Assembly (NCBI RefSeq): GCF_009467825.1
Contig: NZ_WIOK01000007.1
Location: 80,563 to 144,562, forward strand
DNA length: 64,000 nucleotides
Direction of reading: 5' to 3'
Source: Cyclobacterium xiamenense
GTDB lineage: Bacteria > Bacteroidota > Bacteroidia > Cytophagales > Cyclobacteriaceae
The translations under genes were made by a program, and so were the position numbers. Position 1 is the stretch's first letter. Each line of letters begins with the position of its first letter. Shown piece by piece: positions 63,125 to 64,000 of the stretch. The notes under the pieces were generated by a model that saw only the letters and a program-made list of their open reading frames with translations, made no database searches and had not been told where the DNA came from.

Positions 63125-64000
63125 ATGCTCAAGGATATTTTTAAGGTGTACCTCAACCGGCTGGTGGATCTCTCGTCCAACAACCGGTCGATTTTTCTTC
63201 CCAAGATCATTCAGAATCAAATGATCGACCTGAAGGATTTTCATTTTTTAAACAACCACCCGTCCTTTTTTTACATCACCGAGCTGCTGGGAAGGAAGCG
63301 AAACATTCCGCTCATTCAGGTATTGGATTCCCGGGACAAAAACATCAATCAGCTTTCCGTACGATTGAAGCGCCTGCAACACCAGGTCCGCTTTGCCGCC
63401 GAAGAAACTGGAGAAAAAAGTCTCTTTGTCGGTTGGCCTTTTGTCGAGGGAAAATTACTCAATGGGCAGTTGATTCGCTGTCCGCTCCTGTTTTTTCCCG
63501 TGGCACTGGTGTTGGAAGAAAAAACCTGGTACTTAAAAAAGAACGTAGGGGAGCTTCCTTTCCTGAATCCCTCGTTTTTGCTTGCTTATAGCCAGGCCCT
63601 GGGCAAACCCTTTGACAAAGAGTGGCTGGAGCTTTCCATGGAAGAATTCAGTAAGGACCCCATGGGCTTTCGAACGGACCTGTACCATTACCTCAAAAAC
63701 CAGATTGAATTGAATTTTAACCGGGAAATCTACCAGGATAAACTGGAGTTTTTTCCAGATCAAAACCGAGACTATTTTGAGCAATCCCTGGATACGGGGA
63801 TTTTGCGGCTGCAGCCCTATGCCGTACTGGGTCAGTTTTCTCAGAAAAGCTCTTTCCTGATGGACGATTACGAGCAGCTGATGCAACAGGTCGGGCAGCG
63901 CGATCTGGAAGCCTTGTTTTCCGAGCGGTTTGGCAATTCGGAAGGGGGGCAGCACCAAAGTCAGGAAAACAACCTGTACACGACCTTTCCAATGGATGCC
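63125..64000 (+). CDS. DUF4011-type helicase-associated protein, N-terminal part (3' partial)
   Basis: The frame starts at 63125, 4 bases after the SDR stop, and runs open to the window end (292 codons). The N-terminus (VYLNRLVDLSSNNRSIFLPK, then DLKDFHFLN) matches the DUF4011 region found ahead of Superfamily I helicase/AAA and endonuclease parts in large DNA-processing proteins. The remaining visible part (LIRCPLLFFPVALVLEEKTW) fits this. The motor domains would be beyond the window. A role in defence or repair is only an inference. Confidence 0.75.
   Translation, partial: MLKDIFKVYLNRLVDLSSNNRSIFLPKIIQNQMIDLKDFHFLNNHPSFFYITELLGRKRNIPLIQVLDSRDKNINQLSVRLKRLQHQVRFAAEETGEKSLFVGWPFVEGKLLNGQLIRCPLLFFPVALVLEEKTWYLKKNVGELPFLNPSFLLAYSQALGKPFDKEWLELSMEEFSKDPMGFRTDLYHYLKNQIELNFNREIYQDKLEFFPDQNRDYFEQSLDTGILRLQPYAVLGQFSQKSSFLMDDYEQLMQQVGQRDLEALFSERFGNSEGGQHQSQENNLYTTFPMDA

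Noticed and set aside
1-64000. CRISPR arrays, tRNA or rRNA genes
   Set aside because: No regularly spaced repeats and no cloverleaf or rRNA-like sequence were seen by reading; a dedicated scan would settle it.

Overview
The window reads as chromosomal DNA of a Bacteroidota bacterium, most likely a gliding or marine Cytophagales-type organism. Evidence: a type IX secretion (T9SS) type B sorting domain next to a PorP/SprF protein, a SusC/SusD pair, several TAnnTTTG promoter boxes (the Bacteroidota -7 element), many lipoprotein signals with acidic residues after the cysteine, and family choices such as WecA-like transferase, DUF3050, DUF4468 and ComB. I saw no rRNA, tRNA or CRISPR array.

Layout. 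1-9 kb: the end of a T9SS cargo protein and its PorP/SprF partner, a bactofilin, a UDP-HexNAc-type dehydrogenase, a secreted metalloprotease, a decayed isoprenylcysteine-methyltransferase-like gene and a glycosyltransferase, separated by long AT-rich gaps. 9-16 kb: a DUF3050 protein, a duplicated-domain lipoprotein, a DASS transporter with a class A beta-lactamase-like protein, and a SulP transporter. 16-22.5 kb is a scarred region: an ORF-less, decayed group II intron behind the sulP terminator, IS3-type and IS481-type transposase relics, a TPR regulator, a DUF4468 protein and an unrecognised two-gene operon. 22.5-29 kb: RND efflux adaptor and pump, UDP-glucuronate epimerase and a WecA-type initiating transferase. 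29-42.5 kb: exported sugar or oxidative enzymes (Hyi-like TIM barrel, two PVC-type cytochrome c dehydrogenases, a Tat-type Gfo/Idh oxidoreductase, a DUF1080 protein) interleaved with GluQ-RS, a CrtA-like protein, an MFS permease and CysH. 42.5-50 kb: hisH-hisA-hisF-hisIE plus a GGCT-like gene, a fasciclin protein, and gcvT-comB. 49.5-58.6 kb: SusD/SusC, a TonB-type outer-membrane receptor and a two-component system. 58.7-64 kb: an IscA-like protein, ThiL, RlmD, an SDR and the start of a DUF4011-type protein.

How the genes work together. Envelope functions dominate: polysaccharide precursors (dehydrogenase, epimerase, WecA, glycosyltransferase), nutrient uptake (SusCD, TonB receptor with its own sensor), and a probable periplasmic oxidative carbohydrate module. 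The core metabolic genes form tight, often ATGA-coupled operons. Strong hairpin terminators, several bidirectional, mark most unit boundaries. The best leads for follow-up are the degenerate intron and nearby IS scars, the unknown operon at 21.2-21.9 kb, the CrtA-like protein with a CxxCH motif, and the exported oxidoreductase cluster.
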